DNA of 64,000 bases, from contig NZ_CP019981.1 of the NCBI RefSeq assembly GCF_002982135.1, positions 744,001 through 808,000 of the forward strand. Reading direction: 5' to 3'. Every line of letters begins with the position of its first letter. Position 1 is the stretch's first letter. Below the pieces are notes generated by a model. The model ran no database searches and was not told the origin of the DNA. It was given only the letters and a program-made list of their open reading frames with translations. The translations under genes were made by a program, and so were the position numbers. Origin of the DNA: Pediococcus inopinatus (GTDB lineage: Bacteria > Bacillota > Bacilli > Lactobacillales > Lactobacillaceae). Shown in pieces: positions 44,839 through 54,827 of this stretch.

Positions 44839-45996
44839 ATGCAAAAATTTGAATTAATGGCAACATGTGCAAGTGGGATTGAAGCGTTGGTCGGTAGAGA
44901 ACTACGCGATTTAGGATATGACGTTCAAGTTGAGAACGGACGAGTTCGTTTTGAAGGGACAATTGAGGATATTTTGCGCACAAATCTGTGGTTAAGAACA
45001 GCGGATCGTGTAAAGATTATTGTGAGTGAATTTGAAGCGAAGACGTTTGATGATCTATTTGAACTCACAAAAAAAGTTAGCTGGGATAAATTATTGCCCA
45101 TTGATGCGAGTTTTCCAGTTGAAGGTCGTTCTAGAAATTCACAATTGCACAGTGTGCCAGATGCACAGGCAATTGTAAAAAAGGCGATCGTTAATCAACT
45201 TTCAGAGACTTATCATCGAAGAACCCGTTTGCCTGAGACAGGGGCAGTGTATCCTCTTGAAGTTGCGATTAACAAGGACCAGGTACAGCTAACCCTCGAT
45301 ACCACTGGTGACAGCCTATTTAAAAGGGGTTACCGGATTGGTAAGGGTGGCGCACCAATGAAAGAAAACATGGCAGCAGCTTTAGTTATGCTGACCAGTT
45401 GGAAATCAGACATGCCATTTGTTGATCCTGTCTGCGGTTCAGGAACAATTGCCATTGAGGCCGCACTTATTGGTCAAAATATAGCACCAGGATTTAATCG
45501 TAATTTCATTTTCGAAAAATGGGATTGGGTTCCTGCAAGTGTCAGTGAACAATTACGTGATGAAGCAGATGAAAAAGCTGATTATGATGCTAAACTCGAT
45601 ATTACAGGCTATGATATCGATCAAAATATGGTAGATATTGCTAAGAAAAATGCCATTGAGGCTGGTTTGGGAGATGTTGTTTCCTTTAAACAGTTAGCTG
45701 TAAAAGATTTTAAGACTGACAAGTTGAATGGCGTTATAGTGGCCAACCCTCCTTATGGACAACGTTTGAGTGATCAACAAAGTGTTCGTAAATTGTATCG
45801 GGAGATGGGTCAAACATATAAACCACTTTCAACTTGGAGTAAATACATCTTAACTAGTGATTTAGAATTCGAACAATTCTATGGATCTCGTTCAACGAAG
45901 CGGCGAAAACTGTATAATGGTGCCTTAAGAACGGATTTATTCCAGTATTGGGGAAAACCAATTTGGCACCATGACGGAAAGCGTGAAAAAAAGTAA
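44839..45996 (+). CDS. rlmL: THUMP-domain rRNA guanine-N2-methyltransferase, RlmL/YpsC type
   Basis: This 385-residue protein has a THUMP RNA-binding domain (residues 1-160) and a Rossmann methyltransferase with FVDPVCGSGTIAIEAALIG and the catalytic NPPY in GVIVANPPYGQRL. It corresponds to the RlmL half of E. coli RlmKL (m2G2445 of 23S rRNA) and to Bacillus YpsC. Its stop lies 1 bp before the next start. Confidence 0.92.
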   Translation: MQKFELMATCASGIEALVGRELRDLGYDVQVENGRVRFEGTIEDILRTNLWLRTADRVKIIVSEFEAKTFDDLFELTKKVSWDKLLPIDASFPVEGRSRNSQLHSVPDAQAIVKKAIVNQLSETYHRRTRLPETGAVYPLEVAINKDQVQLTLDTTGDSLFKRGYRIGKGGAPMKENMAAALVMLTSWKSDMPFVDPVCGSGTIAIEAALIGQNIAPGFNRNFIFEKWDWVPASVSEQLRDEADEKADYDAKLDITGYDIDQNMVDIAKKNAIEAGLGDVVSFKQLAVKDFKTDKLNGVIVANPPYGQRLSDQQSVRKLYREMGQTYKPLSTWSKYILTSDLEFEQFYGSRSTKRRKLYNGALRTDLFQYWGKPIWHHDGKREKK

Positions 45997-45997
45997 A

Positions 45998-47101
45998 ATG
46001 AAAAAAGTTGCGATTATAGGTGGCGGAATTGTTGGCGCCACTGCGGCTTATTTATTAAGTAAAGAATCTAAATATGCGGTAACCTTGTATGATTCTGGTG
46101 AGTACCAGGCAACCAAAGCTGCGGCCGGAATTATATCTCCTTGGTTATCCAAACGCCGTAATCGTCAGTGGTACGCTTTAGCAAAAGATGGTGCTGCCTA
46201 CATTTCTGAATTAGCTGAGGAAACACAAATGGAACCTGATACGTATTTAAAGTCAGGTACCATCGTAACTCGAAAACAACCAGCTGATGTAGACGAGCTA
46301 GAACAGCTTGCGCTAAAAAGGCGAGAGTCAGCTCCTGAGATGGGAGAAATCAAGCGGGTGAACGCTGAAAATATTCGTCATCTTTTGCCCCTTGTAACAG
46401 CTGACCTTGAAGACATCTTTATAAGTGGTGGTGCGCGCATTGATGGTGATCGGTTTGTTAGCCATTTACTAAAGCTCGGTGAAAAACATGGTTTAAAAGT
46501 TATAAATAACCAAGTGAAACTTGTTAATGAACAAACGGTTTTAATGGATGAAAAGGAAAAAACCTTCGATTATATTTTTGTTTGTGCCGGACCTGGAATT
46601 AATGAGTTACTTGATTCATTAAATTATGAAGTTCTTGTACACCCTCAAAAAGGACAACTGATTGAATTGGCTGTTCCAAAATATCCAACTGACATATCTG
46701 CACCAGTCCTCATGCCAGAAGGAGAAAAAGATTTCATGCCACTTGGACATGGTAAATTAATTATTGGTGCTACACATGAAAATAATCCAGAGAATAAAAC
46801 GGATTTTACTGAGGCTGCATTACATGAATTATTAACAAGTGCCATGCGAATCGATAATAATTTAAAGGAGAAGGACCTGGTTGGCACTAGAGTTGGTATG
46901 CGGGCTTTTACAGACGATTTTGCGCCATTTTTTGGGTGGCTGGCAAATAGTCAGCACATCCTCGTTGCATCTGGATTAGGATCGTCAGGTTTAACCACTG
47001 GTCCTCTAATTGCTAAACTGATGGTTTCTTTATTAGAATCACCTCATTTGTTCTCGAATTATGAAAAAGAAATTTCAAATTACGTTCATGAGAAAGGATA
47101 G
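45998..47101 (+). CDS. FAD-dependent D-amino-acid oxidase/dehydrogenase-like oxidoreductase
   Basis: This 367-residue protein of the DAO family has the dinucleotide-binding motif VAIIGGGIVGATAAYLL at the N-terminus, TKAAAGIISPWLSKRRN and the C-terminal FAD-binding GLGSSGLTTGPLIAKLM. It oxidises an amine or amino acid of unknown identity. I begin at the ATG at 45998, 1 bp after rlmL, because the Rossmann strand starts right there; an ATG at 45971 inside rlmL is possible but lacks an SD. It shares a base with the next gene's GTG. Confidence 0.85.
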   Translation: MKKVAIIGGGIVGATAAYLLSKESKYAVTLYDSGEYQATKAAAGIISPWLSKRRNRQWYALAKDGAAYISELAEETQMEPDTYLKSGTIVTRKQPADVDELEQLALKRRESAPEMGEIKRVNAENIRHLLPLVTADLEDIFISGGARIDGDRFVSHLLKLGEKHGLKVINNQVKLVNEQTVLMDEKEKTFDYIFVCAGPGINELLDSLNYEVLVHPQKGQLIELAVPKYPTDISAPVLMPEGEKDFMPLGHGKLIIGATHENNPENKTDFTEAALHELLTSAMRIDNNLKEKDLVGTRVGMRAFTDDFAPFFGWLANSQHILVASGLGSSGLTTGPLIAKLMVSLLESPHLFSNYEKEISNYVHEKG

Positions 47102-47109
47102 TGAGCAAT

Positions 47110-47514
47110 ATGGAATCATCTAAATCTCGCTTTTATTATCAACCAGCTTTTTTGGCAAGTATTTCATCATGGTCGTGGACACTCTTGATTCTAATCATGG
47201 GAGTGATTTTTTGGCTTGAAGTGACACATTTTAATTGGATCACGGCCCTATTCTTTGTCTTGTTCATTGTGGTAATTTTAGTTCAAACTTTAACTCGAAC
47301 CATTTTTATACAAAATAAGCAACTCATCATTAATCGAACACTGCAAAAAAATTGGTTGGTTATTAATATTGATGCTTTAAGTTCCATACGAGAAACCAAA
47401 ATTGGAATCGAATTTATATACAACTCAGGAACTCGTCGCTTTTATCTGACGAAAAAACAAAGAAAAGCAATCCTTCAAATAATTAATAAAAGTCAACAAG
47501 AACTTATGAGGTAG
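47110..47514 (+). CDS. EbsA-like small membrane protein
   Basis: This 134-residue protein has two membrane spans (residues 14-55, including WSWTLLILIMGVIFWLE) and a C-terminal PH-like soluble part (IFIQNKQLIINRTLQKNW). It resembles the EbsA family of lactobacilli and enterococci, of unclear function. I choose the ATG at 47110 with AAAGGA 11 nt upstream; a GTG at 47101 overlaps the preceding stop. It lies 4 bp before fhs. Confidence 0.6.
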   Translation: MESSKSRFYYQPAFLASISSWSWTLLILIMGVIFWLEVTHFNWITALFFVLFIVVILVQTLTRTIFIQNKQLIINRTLQKNWLVINIDALSSIRETKIGIEFIYNSGTRRFYLTKKQRKAILQIINKSQQELMR

Positions 47515-47518
47515 ATAA

Positions 47519-49177
47519 ATGACAGATATTGAAATTGCACAAAACACCAAAATGGATAAAATCGGGCGTGTCGCTGCTCAAGTTGGGTTAAGTGAAGATG
47601 ACATTGAGATGTATGGATCATATAAAGCCAAAATTACATTGCCTTTAAAAGCAACCAAATCGACAAAAGAAAAATTGATTCTAGTTACATCGATTAATCC
47701 AACTCCGGCCGGAGAAGGAAAATCTACGGTTACAGTTGGTTTAGGTGACGCTTTGCGAAAATTAAATAAGAATGCCATGATCGCATTACGCGAACCTTCT
47801 TTAGGCCCAGTGATGGGTATGAAAGGCGGGGCAACTGGGGGCGGATATGCACAAGTTGTTCCTATGGAAGATATTAACCTACACTTTACAGGCGATATGC
47901 ATGCCTTAACAACTGCCAATAATACTCTAGCAGCCTTGATTGATAATCATATGCAACAGGGTAATGCTTTGGGAATTGATCAACGGCGAATTGTTTGGAA
48001 ACGGGTTTTAGATATTAATGATCGGGCCTTAAGAAATATCGTAATTGGTCTTGGTGGACCCGTTCAAGGGGTTCCTCGTGAAGACGGTTTCGACATTACA
48101 GTGGCTAGTGAGTTAATGGCAATTTTGTGTTTGTCTAAAAGTTTGCACGATTTAAAAGCTCGCATTAACCGGATTGTCATTGGTTATACGACAGACCGGA
48201 ACCCCATTACTGTTCAAGATCTACAAGTTGGTGGAGCGATTGCAACATTATTGAAAGATGCAATCAAACCTAATTTGGTGCAAACTCTTGCCCACACACC
48301 TGCAATTGTGCATGGGGGGCCGTTTGCAAATATTGCCCATGGATGTAACAGTGTGCTGGCAACAAGAACCGCCATGAGTTTGGCCGACTATACAGTTACT
48401 GAGGCTGGTTTTGGGGCCGATCTTGGTGCAGAAAAGTTTCTTGATATCAAAGTACCAGTTTTGGGAAAGCATCCCGATACCATCGTCATAGTAGCAACTG
48501 TTAAGGCATTAAAGCTAAATGGCGGTCAAGCTTTGCAGGAACTTGATACAGAAAATTTAAGTGCCCTTAAAAAGGGTGTGGTTAATTTAACGCATCATAT
48601 TAAAAGTATGGCTCAATATGGTGTTCCGGTTGTGGTAGCAATTAATCGTTACACCCAAGATACTGATCGTGAAATTAATTATGTAAAAGAAGTTTGTGAT
48701 GACTTTGGCGTTCAAGCGTTAGACACGGATGTATGGGCAAAAGGCGGAGATGGCGCGTTAGACTTAGCTCAAACTGTGGTGGAAACAGTTGAAAAACCGG
48801 CTACTTTCAAGCCACTTTATTCGGCAGATACCGACTTAACCGAAAAAATTCAAACAATAGTGACTAAAATTTACGGTGGCAAGCATGTTGAATATTCTAA
48901 AAAAGCACTAAATCAAATGAAACGATTCAAACAAAATGGCTGGGATAAGTTACCTGTATGTATGGCTAAAACGCAATATTCTTTATCAGACGATCCTAAG
49001 AAGTTAGGTGAACCACATGATTTTACAATTCATGTTAAGGAATTCATTCCTAAATTAGGCGCTGGATTTATTGTAGCAATGACGGGAAATGTGCTAACTA
49101 TGCCAGGATTACCAAAACGTCCGGCTGCCTTGAATATTGACATTAGTGATGACGGAAAGATTAGCGGGTTATTTTAA
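47519..49177 (+). CDS. fhs: Formate-tetrahydrofolate ligase
   Basis: This 552-residue enzyme makes 10-formyl-tetrahydrofolate from formate, ATP and THF for purine and fMet synthesis. Landmarks are the P-loop [18 protein letters not shown] near residue 65, [20 protein letters not shown], and [13 protein letters not shown]. Length is normal. The stop overlaps the lspA start by one base. Confidence 0.98.
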   Translation: MTDIEIAQNTKMDKIGRVAAQVGLSEDDIEMYGSYKAKITLPLKATKSTKEKLILVTSINPTPAGEGKSTVTVGLGDALRKLNKNAMIALREPSLGPVMGMKGGATGGGYAQVVPMEDINLHFTGDMHALTTANNTLAALIDNHMQQGNALGIDQRRIVWKRVLDINDRALRNIVIGLGGPVQGVPREDGFDITVASELMAILCLSKSLHDLKARINRIVIGYTTDRNPITVQDLQVGGAIATLLKDAIKPNLVQTLAHTPAIVHGGPFANIAHGCNSVLATRTAMSLADYTVTEAGFGADLGAEKFLDIKVPVLGKHPDTIVIVATVKALKLNGGQALQELDTENLSALKKGVVNLTHHIKSMAQYGVPVVVAINRYTQDTDREINYVKEVCDDFGVQALDTDVWAKGGDGALDLAQTVVETVEKPATFKPLYSADTDLTEKIQTIVTKIYGGKHVEYSKKALNQMKRFKQNGWDKLPVCMAKTQYSLSDDPKKLGEPHDFTIHVKEFIPKLGAGFIVAMTGNVLTMPGLPKRPAALNIDISDDGKISGLF

Positions 49178-49653
49178 TGGTGAAGCAAAGACGTAGAATA
49201 CTGTTTATTGTCGATATTTTAATCATCGTAGGCATGATTGTTATAGACCAATTTGTGAAACTTTGGACAACTTTGCACGTTGGGTTGAATGAGGTTCATC
49301 AATTTATTCCGGGAATTCTGTCTCTAACAAACCTTAGAAATGATGGAGCAGCCTGGAGTATTTTACAAGGAAAAACAACTTTCTTCTATTTAATAACGAT
49401 TGTAGCTTTGGGTGTTTTAATTTATTTTTTGTATCAAACTCGAGGACATTGGCTTTATCAAATTAGCTTGAGTTTTATGATTGCTGGGGCGTTTGGCAAT
49501 TTTGTCGACAGAGTTAGATTGAAATACGTAGTGGACATGTTTCAGATTGATTTTATTAATTTCCCAATCTTTAATGTGGCTGACTTATCATTAACAATCG
49601 GTGTTATTTTACTTTTTGTAGCAATAATTAAAGAGGACCAATTGGAGGGCTAA
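49177..49653 (+). CDS. lspA: Lipoprotein signal peptidase (signal peptidase II)
   Basis: This 158-residue four-span membrane aspartyl protease cleaves lipoprotein signal peptides after lipidation. The motifs NLRNDGAAWSIL, GAFGNFVDRV and FNVADLSLTIGV are present, the last two carrying the two catalytic Asp residues. The start overlaps fhs by one base and the stop is 1 bp before rluD. The lspA-rluD-pyrR order is the same as in Bacillus. Confidence 0.97.
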   Translation: MVKQRRRILFIVDILIIVGMIVIDQFVKLWTTLHVGLNEVHQFIPGILSLTNLRNDGAAWSILQGKTTFFYLITIVALGVLIYFLYQTRGHWLYQISLSFMIAGAFGNFVDRVRLKYVVDMFQIDFINFPIFNVADLSLTIGVILLFVAIIKEDQLEG

Positions 49654-49654
49654 T

Positions 49655-50566
49655 ATGTTAACTCATGAACTTACGATTCAAGATCAGCAAGGAAGAATTG
49701 ATAAGGTGCTTGCAGAGGCTTTTCCAGATTTAACCAGATCTCATATACAATCCTTAATCAAGGAAGAGCGTATTTTGGTTAATGGAGAATCGGTCAAAAA
49801 TAAGTATCAGGTAAAATCAGGTGATCGAATCGAAGTTCAAGATTTGGAAACACAACCAATTGCATTAGAGCCAGAGGACATTCCGTTAGATATTGTTTAC
49901 GAAGATGAAGATGTTATTGTGGTCAACAAGCCTCAAGGAATGGTTGTCCATCCCGCGGCAGGCCATCCTAACCATACACTGGTAAATGCACTTTTGTTTC
50001 ACAGCCCATTAGCCACAATTAACGGAGAATTTCGGCCGGGAATTGTTCATCGAATTGATAAAGATACTTCGGGATTGTTGATGGTGGCCAAAAATGATCA
50101 CGCACAGCAAAGTTTGTCGGCTCAATTAAAGGCTAAAACGAATACCAGGCTTTATATTGCGCTGGTTCATGGAAACATCAAAGAAGATGAGGGAAAAATT
50201 GATGCACCAATCGGGCGCTCACCAAAGGATCGGAAAAAGCAGGCCATTGTTGCTGATGGACGCCCAGCGGTAACCCATTTTAAAGTTTTGAAACGATATG
50301 GTGAGTACACCTTAATTCAATGCCAGTTAGAGACTGGTAGAACTCATCAAATTCGTGTTCACTTAAAGTATATTGGTCATCCAGTGGCAGGAGATCCACT
50401 TTATGGACCTCGAAAAACATTAAAGGGCAAAGGACAATTTTTACATGCCAGTGTTTTGGGATTCAGGCAACCAACAACAAATAAATATTTAGAGTTTGAG
50501 GCTCCACTACCAGCCATTTTTAAGAAGACACTGGAACGGCTTGACACGCAAACTGAACATGGTTAA
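49655..50566 (+). CDS. rluD: 23S rRNA pseudouridine synthase RluD family
   Basis: This 303-residue protein has an S4 domain (residues 14-75: RIDKVLAEAFPDLTRSHIQS) and a RluA/RluD catalytic domain with the Asp in GIVHRIDKDTSGLLMVAK and TGRTHQIRVHLKYIGHPV. It makes pseudouridines in helix 69 of 23S rRNA or a related site. It is the last gene before the pyr leader. Confidence 0.95.
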   Translation: MLTHELTIQDQQGRIDKVLAEAFPDLTRSHIQSLIKEERILVNGESVKNKYQVKSGDRIEVQDLETQPIALEPEDIPLDIVYEDEDVIVVNKPQGMVVHPAAGHPNHTLVNALLFHSPLATINGEFRPGIVHRIDKDTSGLLMVAKNDHAQQSLSAQLKAKTNTRLYIALVHGNIKEDEGKIDAPIGRSPKDRKKQAIVADGRPAVTHFKVLKRYGEYTLIQCQLETGRTHQIRVHLKYIGHPVAGDPLYGPRKTLKGKGQFLHASVLGFRQPTTNKYLEFEAPLPAIFKKTLERLDTQTEHG

Positions 50567-50636
50567 AGTTAATGCGTAATTAGTGAACTGAGAACTGTGA
50601 TGAGATTAATAGAAGAGGATCTCTTCATGTGGATAT

Positions 50637-51227
<591 letters not shown>

Positions 51228-51246
51228 TTAATTGAGGTGAAAGCTT

Positions 51247-52329
51247 GTGGGGGATAGATATTTAATCTTAGACGATGGTAGTGTGTATCGCGGGAAAGCT
51301 TTTGGATCACCAGCGACTACATTTGGTGAAGTCGTATTTAATACCAGTGCTACCGGCTATCAACAGATTATTACAAATCAAATTTACCATAACCAAATTA
51401 TTGTGTTTTCACAACCGTCAATTGGTGGTTATGGTGTTGATCGCGCGAGTTACGAATCAATTGAGCCCACCTGTAAAGGGGTGATTGTTCGTGATGTTGC
51501 GGATGTTTCAACCAATCGTCAACGACGACTATCTTTGGATGAATTTTTAAAAATTCAAAACATTCCTGGAATTAGTGGAATAGATACCCGGGCTTTAGTT
51601 CACAAATTACGTGCAAAGGGGACAATTAAAGGTAGTATTGTTGATCCTGTTAAAGATTTAGCACATGCCTTTGATCAGTTAAATGCCATTGTGCTGACAA
51701 ACCAACAAGTAAATCAAGTATCAACGCCTAAGGCCTATCCTAATCCGGGGACGGGGCTAAATGTGGTGGTGGTTGATTTGGGGCTCAAGCATGGTATTTT
51801 GCGACAGCTTAGTCAACGAAATTGTAATGTGACAGTATTGCCATATACCTGTACAGCAGAGCAAATCTTTGATTTAGATCCAGATGGGGTAATTTTGTCA
51901 ACGGGTCCTGGGAGCCCAACTGATCTTCCTGAAACATTAACGATGATGATTGCAGAGGTTGAACAACGAGTGCCATTGTTTGCGATTGGATTGGGACATG
52001 AGTTGTTTGCTATAGCGAATGGCGCACACGTTAAACCTCTTCAATTTGAGCACCACGGTGATAATCATCCCATCCTGTCAATTATTACAGATGAAATTTT
52101 TTATGCATCGCAAGGCCAAGGGTATACTGTGGAACGCGATTCAATTGATCGAGACAAAATGTTAATTACGCATGTCGATTTAGTTGATCAATCTGTTCAA
52201 GGATTGCGACACCGAGATTTTCCAGCGTTTAGTGTCCAGTTTTTCCCAGATGGTGCTCCAGGCCCTTTAGAGGCCACAGAACTATTTGACGAATTTGTCG
52301 ATGTAATGACTACTCGAATGGAGCGGTAA
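51247..52329 (+). CDS. carA: CarA-like small subunit of carbamoyl-phosphate synthase with destroyed glutaminase site
   Basis: This 360-residue protein is collinear with CarA over its whole length (YLILDDGSVYRGKAFGSP at residues 5-22; NVVVVDLGLKHGILRQL). The class I amidotransferase site is lost. The nucleophile position in FAIGLGHE is Gly248 instead of Cys. The His-Pro-Glu of the QYHPE motif reads QFFPD, with Phe333 and Asp335. SQNHGY has become SQGQGY. It therefore cannot release ammonia from glutamine by the known mechanism. The frame is uninterrupted and the gene has a GTG start with the SD GAGGTG, so it is not a simple pseudogene. It lies 1 bp before carB. Confidence 0.9.
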   Translation: MGDRYLILDDGSVYRGKAFGSPATTFGEVVFNTSATGYQQIITNQIYHNQIIVFSQPSIGGYGVDRASYESIEPTCKGVIVRDVADVSTNRQRRLSLDEFLKIQNIPGISGIDTRALVHKLRAKGTIKGSIVDPVKDLAHAFDQLNAIVLTNQQVNQVSTPKAYPNPGTGLNVVVVDLGLKHGILRQLSQRNCNVTVLPYTCTAEQIFDLDPDGVILSTGPGSPTDLPETLTMMIAEVEQRVPLFAIGLGHELFAIANGAHVKPLQFEHHGDNHPILSIITDEIFYASQGQGYTVERDSIDRDKMLITHVDLVDQSVQGLRHRDFPAFSVQFFPDGAPGPLEATELFDEFVDVMTTRMER

Positions 52330-52330
52330 A

Positions 52331-54787
52331 ATGGCACGAACAAAATTACAAAAAATTTTAATTATTGGTTCAGGACCGAATGTTATTGGTGTTGATACAG
52401 AGCTTGAAGCAGCAACATTACAAACGATTGAAGAGCTTCATCAAGTAGGAAAAGACGTTACTTTTGTCACTAATAATGCTAATTCAATTATTGGGGACTA
52501 TTTAGATATTGCGCACTTTTTAGTGAGTGATTTGGATGCTAACGCGTTAATTGCAATTCTCAGAAAATATGAGTTTGATGCAATTATTCCAACCCTTGGT
52601 GGTGCTCCAGTTTTTCAAGTGCTACATCAACTTGATGAAGCTGGTATTTTTGACCAATTAAATGTCCGATTGTTAGGCGTTAGTTTACGGACGATCGCAA
52701 ACACACAAAATCCTGAATCACTTAATCGAGTTTTAAAAAATATTCATGAACCTTACATTCCAACTAATATTTTGAACGATACTGATAAAGTTTTAAAATT
52801 CGTTCATCGAATTGGATATCCAGTGATTGTGAAGCCAATTGCTGCAATTAGCAGTTCTAATCGAATGCGTTGCGAAAATGAACATCAACTTCGACAAATG
52901 TTGGCCTCCGCGTTCCGAATTTCAACGACCCATCAAGTGGCTGTTGAAAAAAGTATTGTGGGCTTTAAAGAAATAGAAATGACGCTTATAAGAGATAACG
53001 AAAACACACGAATGCTGGTATGTGCAGCAGAAGACTTTAATCCAGTCGGTGTTCATGCGGGTGATTCAGTAGTATTCACACCTACACAGACACTTACAGA
53101 CCAAGAGTTTCAAGCCATTCGAACTTCGGCTTTGCGTATTGTTCAAGAGTTTAAAATTCGCGGTATCTGCCACATTCAATTTGCATTAAATACATCTACG
53201 GGGAACTACTTTGTGACCCGTGTGAATCCATATTTTGATCGAACGACGGCTTTTGCTGCTCGCTCTACGGGGTATCCAGTCGCTTTAGTTTGCACCCAAA
53301 TTAGTTTTGGGAGAAACCTTAGAAATATTAAAATTCCTGGTTTAAAGCAACACGATTCATTGGCGCTAATTGAACCGACTCTTGACCATGTTGCAGTGAG
53401 ATTTCCAACGTTTTCTTTTGCTAGTTTTGCTAATGCAAATCAAGAACTAAACACGAGAATGAAATCTACAGGTGCGGTCATCGCATTTGGACGAAGTACT
53501 GAAGAAACGCTTCTAAAATCCATCAGATCAGTTGATTCAGCAACCACTTCAGAACAAGCTGCATTGGATGAGTCGCGACTGAATGAAGGCCAATTGATTA
53601 ACGTGCTGGTTCATCCGACTGCTGGTGAGGTATTTTATTTACTTGAGGCAATTCGAAGGGGCTATCAGGTGGAGGAACTAGCCGAACTAACTAAAATAGA
53701 TGCTTTTTATTTTTACAAACTCATTCATATTGTTCAAATTGAAAAGGATCTTCGCAAAAATCCTTTTGACATTGCAATTTTACAAAATGCAAAATATTAT
53801 GGATATGGTGATTCACAAATTGCGCGATTATGGAAATGTTCTAACAAGAAAGTTCGTGAATTCCGACATGCCAATCAGATTGAACCAACGTTTAAGGGAA
53901 TTGAACCCACAGCCGGGGAATTTCCATACAATAATCGGAGTTATTATACGACGTTTGAAACTGAAAATGAGGCGCAAATAAGCGAACGACCAAAAGTATT
54001 TATTTTAGGCACCGCAAATAATCAGGTTGGAACTAACGCTGCCGCAGATTACGTCACCGTTCATACAATTCAAACTTGTCAAAAGTTGGGATACGAAACT
54101 ATTTTAATTAATAATAATCCAGGAGCTATTTCGATTTTACCGCGGTTAGCTGATAAACTTTACTTAGAGCCTCTGACTGTTGAAAACTGTCTGAATATTA
54201 TTAATAGTGAGCAACCAGATTTTGTGATTGCTCAAGGAAAATGGCAGATTGTGACTGATCTGAGTAAGGCCGGTGTAAACATCACTCAGTTGCCTCTTTC
54301 AAGAACTTCAAGAGCTGAAAATGTTGATTCACATTACTTAGTAGTAGGCGAAAAGTCAGGTGATAATGAACGTAATTTAGGTTGTTTTCAAACGGCCAGT
54401 GATGCCAGCTTACGTTTTCCTTCTCAAGCTGATCCTGAAATCTCGAATAAAATTAAGCGTATTTCTCAAAGCGAATTACGAAAGCAAACGGATGGTATTT
54501 ACCAGATTATGTTTAAGCAAGAGGGAAGCCATTTGATTGTTACAGGGACGATTCCCCTCGCAATTCAAGATATTCCCTTCATGACGGTTGCTTTAAATTA
54601 TGATTTAGTGGAAGATGTTGTGAAAATGATGCTTGGCCAAACCGAAAATTCGAAAAAAGTTGAACCTCCAGTAGGTGAGGGACAACTTAAGTTAGATCAT
54701 ATTTTTCCTTATGAACAATTGCAGATTGAAAAACCGCAGAATCCGCCGTTTTCATTGGCAATTGGGGCAAAAATTACTAAAATTTAA
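52331..54787 (+). CDS. carB: Shortened, catalytically eroded CarB-like large subunit of carbamoyl-phosphate synthase
   Basis: This 818-residue protein is collinear with CarB (usually about 1060). Residues 1-390 are the first pre-ATP-grasp/ATP-grasp half; 400-545 the oligomerisation region (KNPFDIAILQNAKYYGYGDS); 553-650 the second pre-ATP-grasp fold (KVFILGTANNQVGTNAAADY). Only about 145 residues remain of the second ATP-grasp, and the C-terminal allosteric domain is absent. In the first half the Gly-rich loop is AAISSSNRMR, the Arg169 position is Lys168, the metal-ligand Glu is Arg297 and the following Arg is Tyr301 (TRVNPYFDR). A terminator follows at once, so nothing is hidden by a frameshift downstream. 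Function is unknown and probably not catalytic. Confidence 0.88.
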   Translation: MARTKLQKILIIGSGPNVIGVDTELEAATLQTIEELHQVGKDVTFVTNNANSIIGDYLDIAHFLVSDLDANALIAILRKYEFDAIIPTLGGAPVFQVLHQLDEAGIFDQLNVRLLGVSLRTIANTQNPESLNRVLKNIHEPYIPTNILNDTDKVLKFVHRIGYPVIVKPIAAISSSNRMRCENEHQLRQMLASAFRISTTHQVAVEKSIVGFKEIEMTLIRDNENTRMLVCAAEDFNPVGVHAGDSVVFTPTQTLTDQEFQAIRTSALRIVQEFKIRGICHIQFALNTSTGNYFVTRVNPYFDRTTAFAARSTGYPVALVCTQISFGRNLRNIKIPGLKQHDSLALIEPTLDHVAVRFPTFSFASFANANQELNTRMKSTGAVIAFGRSTEETLLKSIRSVDSATTSEQAALDESRLNEGQLINVLVHPTAGEVFYLLEAIRRGYQVEELAELTKIDAFYFYKLIHIVQIEKDLRKNPFDIAILQNAKYYGYGDSQIARLWKCSNKKVREFRHANQIEPTFKGIEPTAGEFPYNNRSYYTTFETENEAQISERPKVFILGTANNQVGTNAAADYVTVHTIQTCQKLGYETILINNNPGAISILPRLADKLYLEPLTVENCLNIINSEQPDFVIAQGKWQIVTDLSKAGVNITQLPLSRTSRAENVDSHYLVVGEKSGDNERNLGCFQTASDASLRFPSQADPEISNKIKRISQSELRKQTDGIYQIMFKQEGSHLIVTGTIPLAIQDIPFMTVALNYDLVEDVVKMMLGQTENSKKVEPPVGEGQLKLDHIFPYEQLQIEKPQNPPFSLAIGAKITKI

Positions 54788-54826
54788 GAAAAACACCACT
54801 TCCGAAAAATGGAGTGGTGTTTTTAA
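54788..54826. terminator. Bidirectional terminator between carB and rqcH
   Basis: AAAAACACCACTTC and GGAGTGGTGTTTTT form a perfect stem. Both genes end next to it. Confidence 0.92.
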
Positions 54827-54827
54827 T

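Noticed and set aside
52331..54787. carB shortened by a frameshift with the missing part in another frame
   Set aside because: The stop is followed within a few bases by a perfect terminator and the opposite-strand rqcH gene. There is no room for the lost C-terminal domain, and the residual tail still aligns with the end of the second ATP-grasp domain, so the loss is by internal deletion and divergence.
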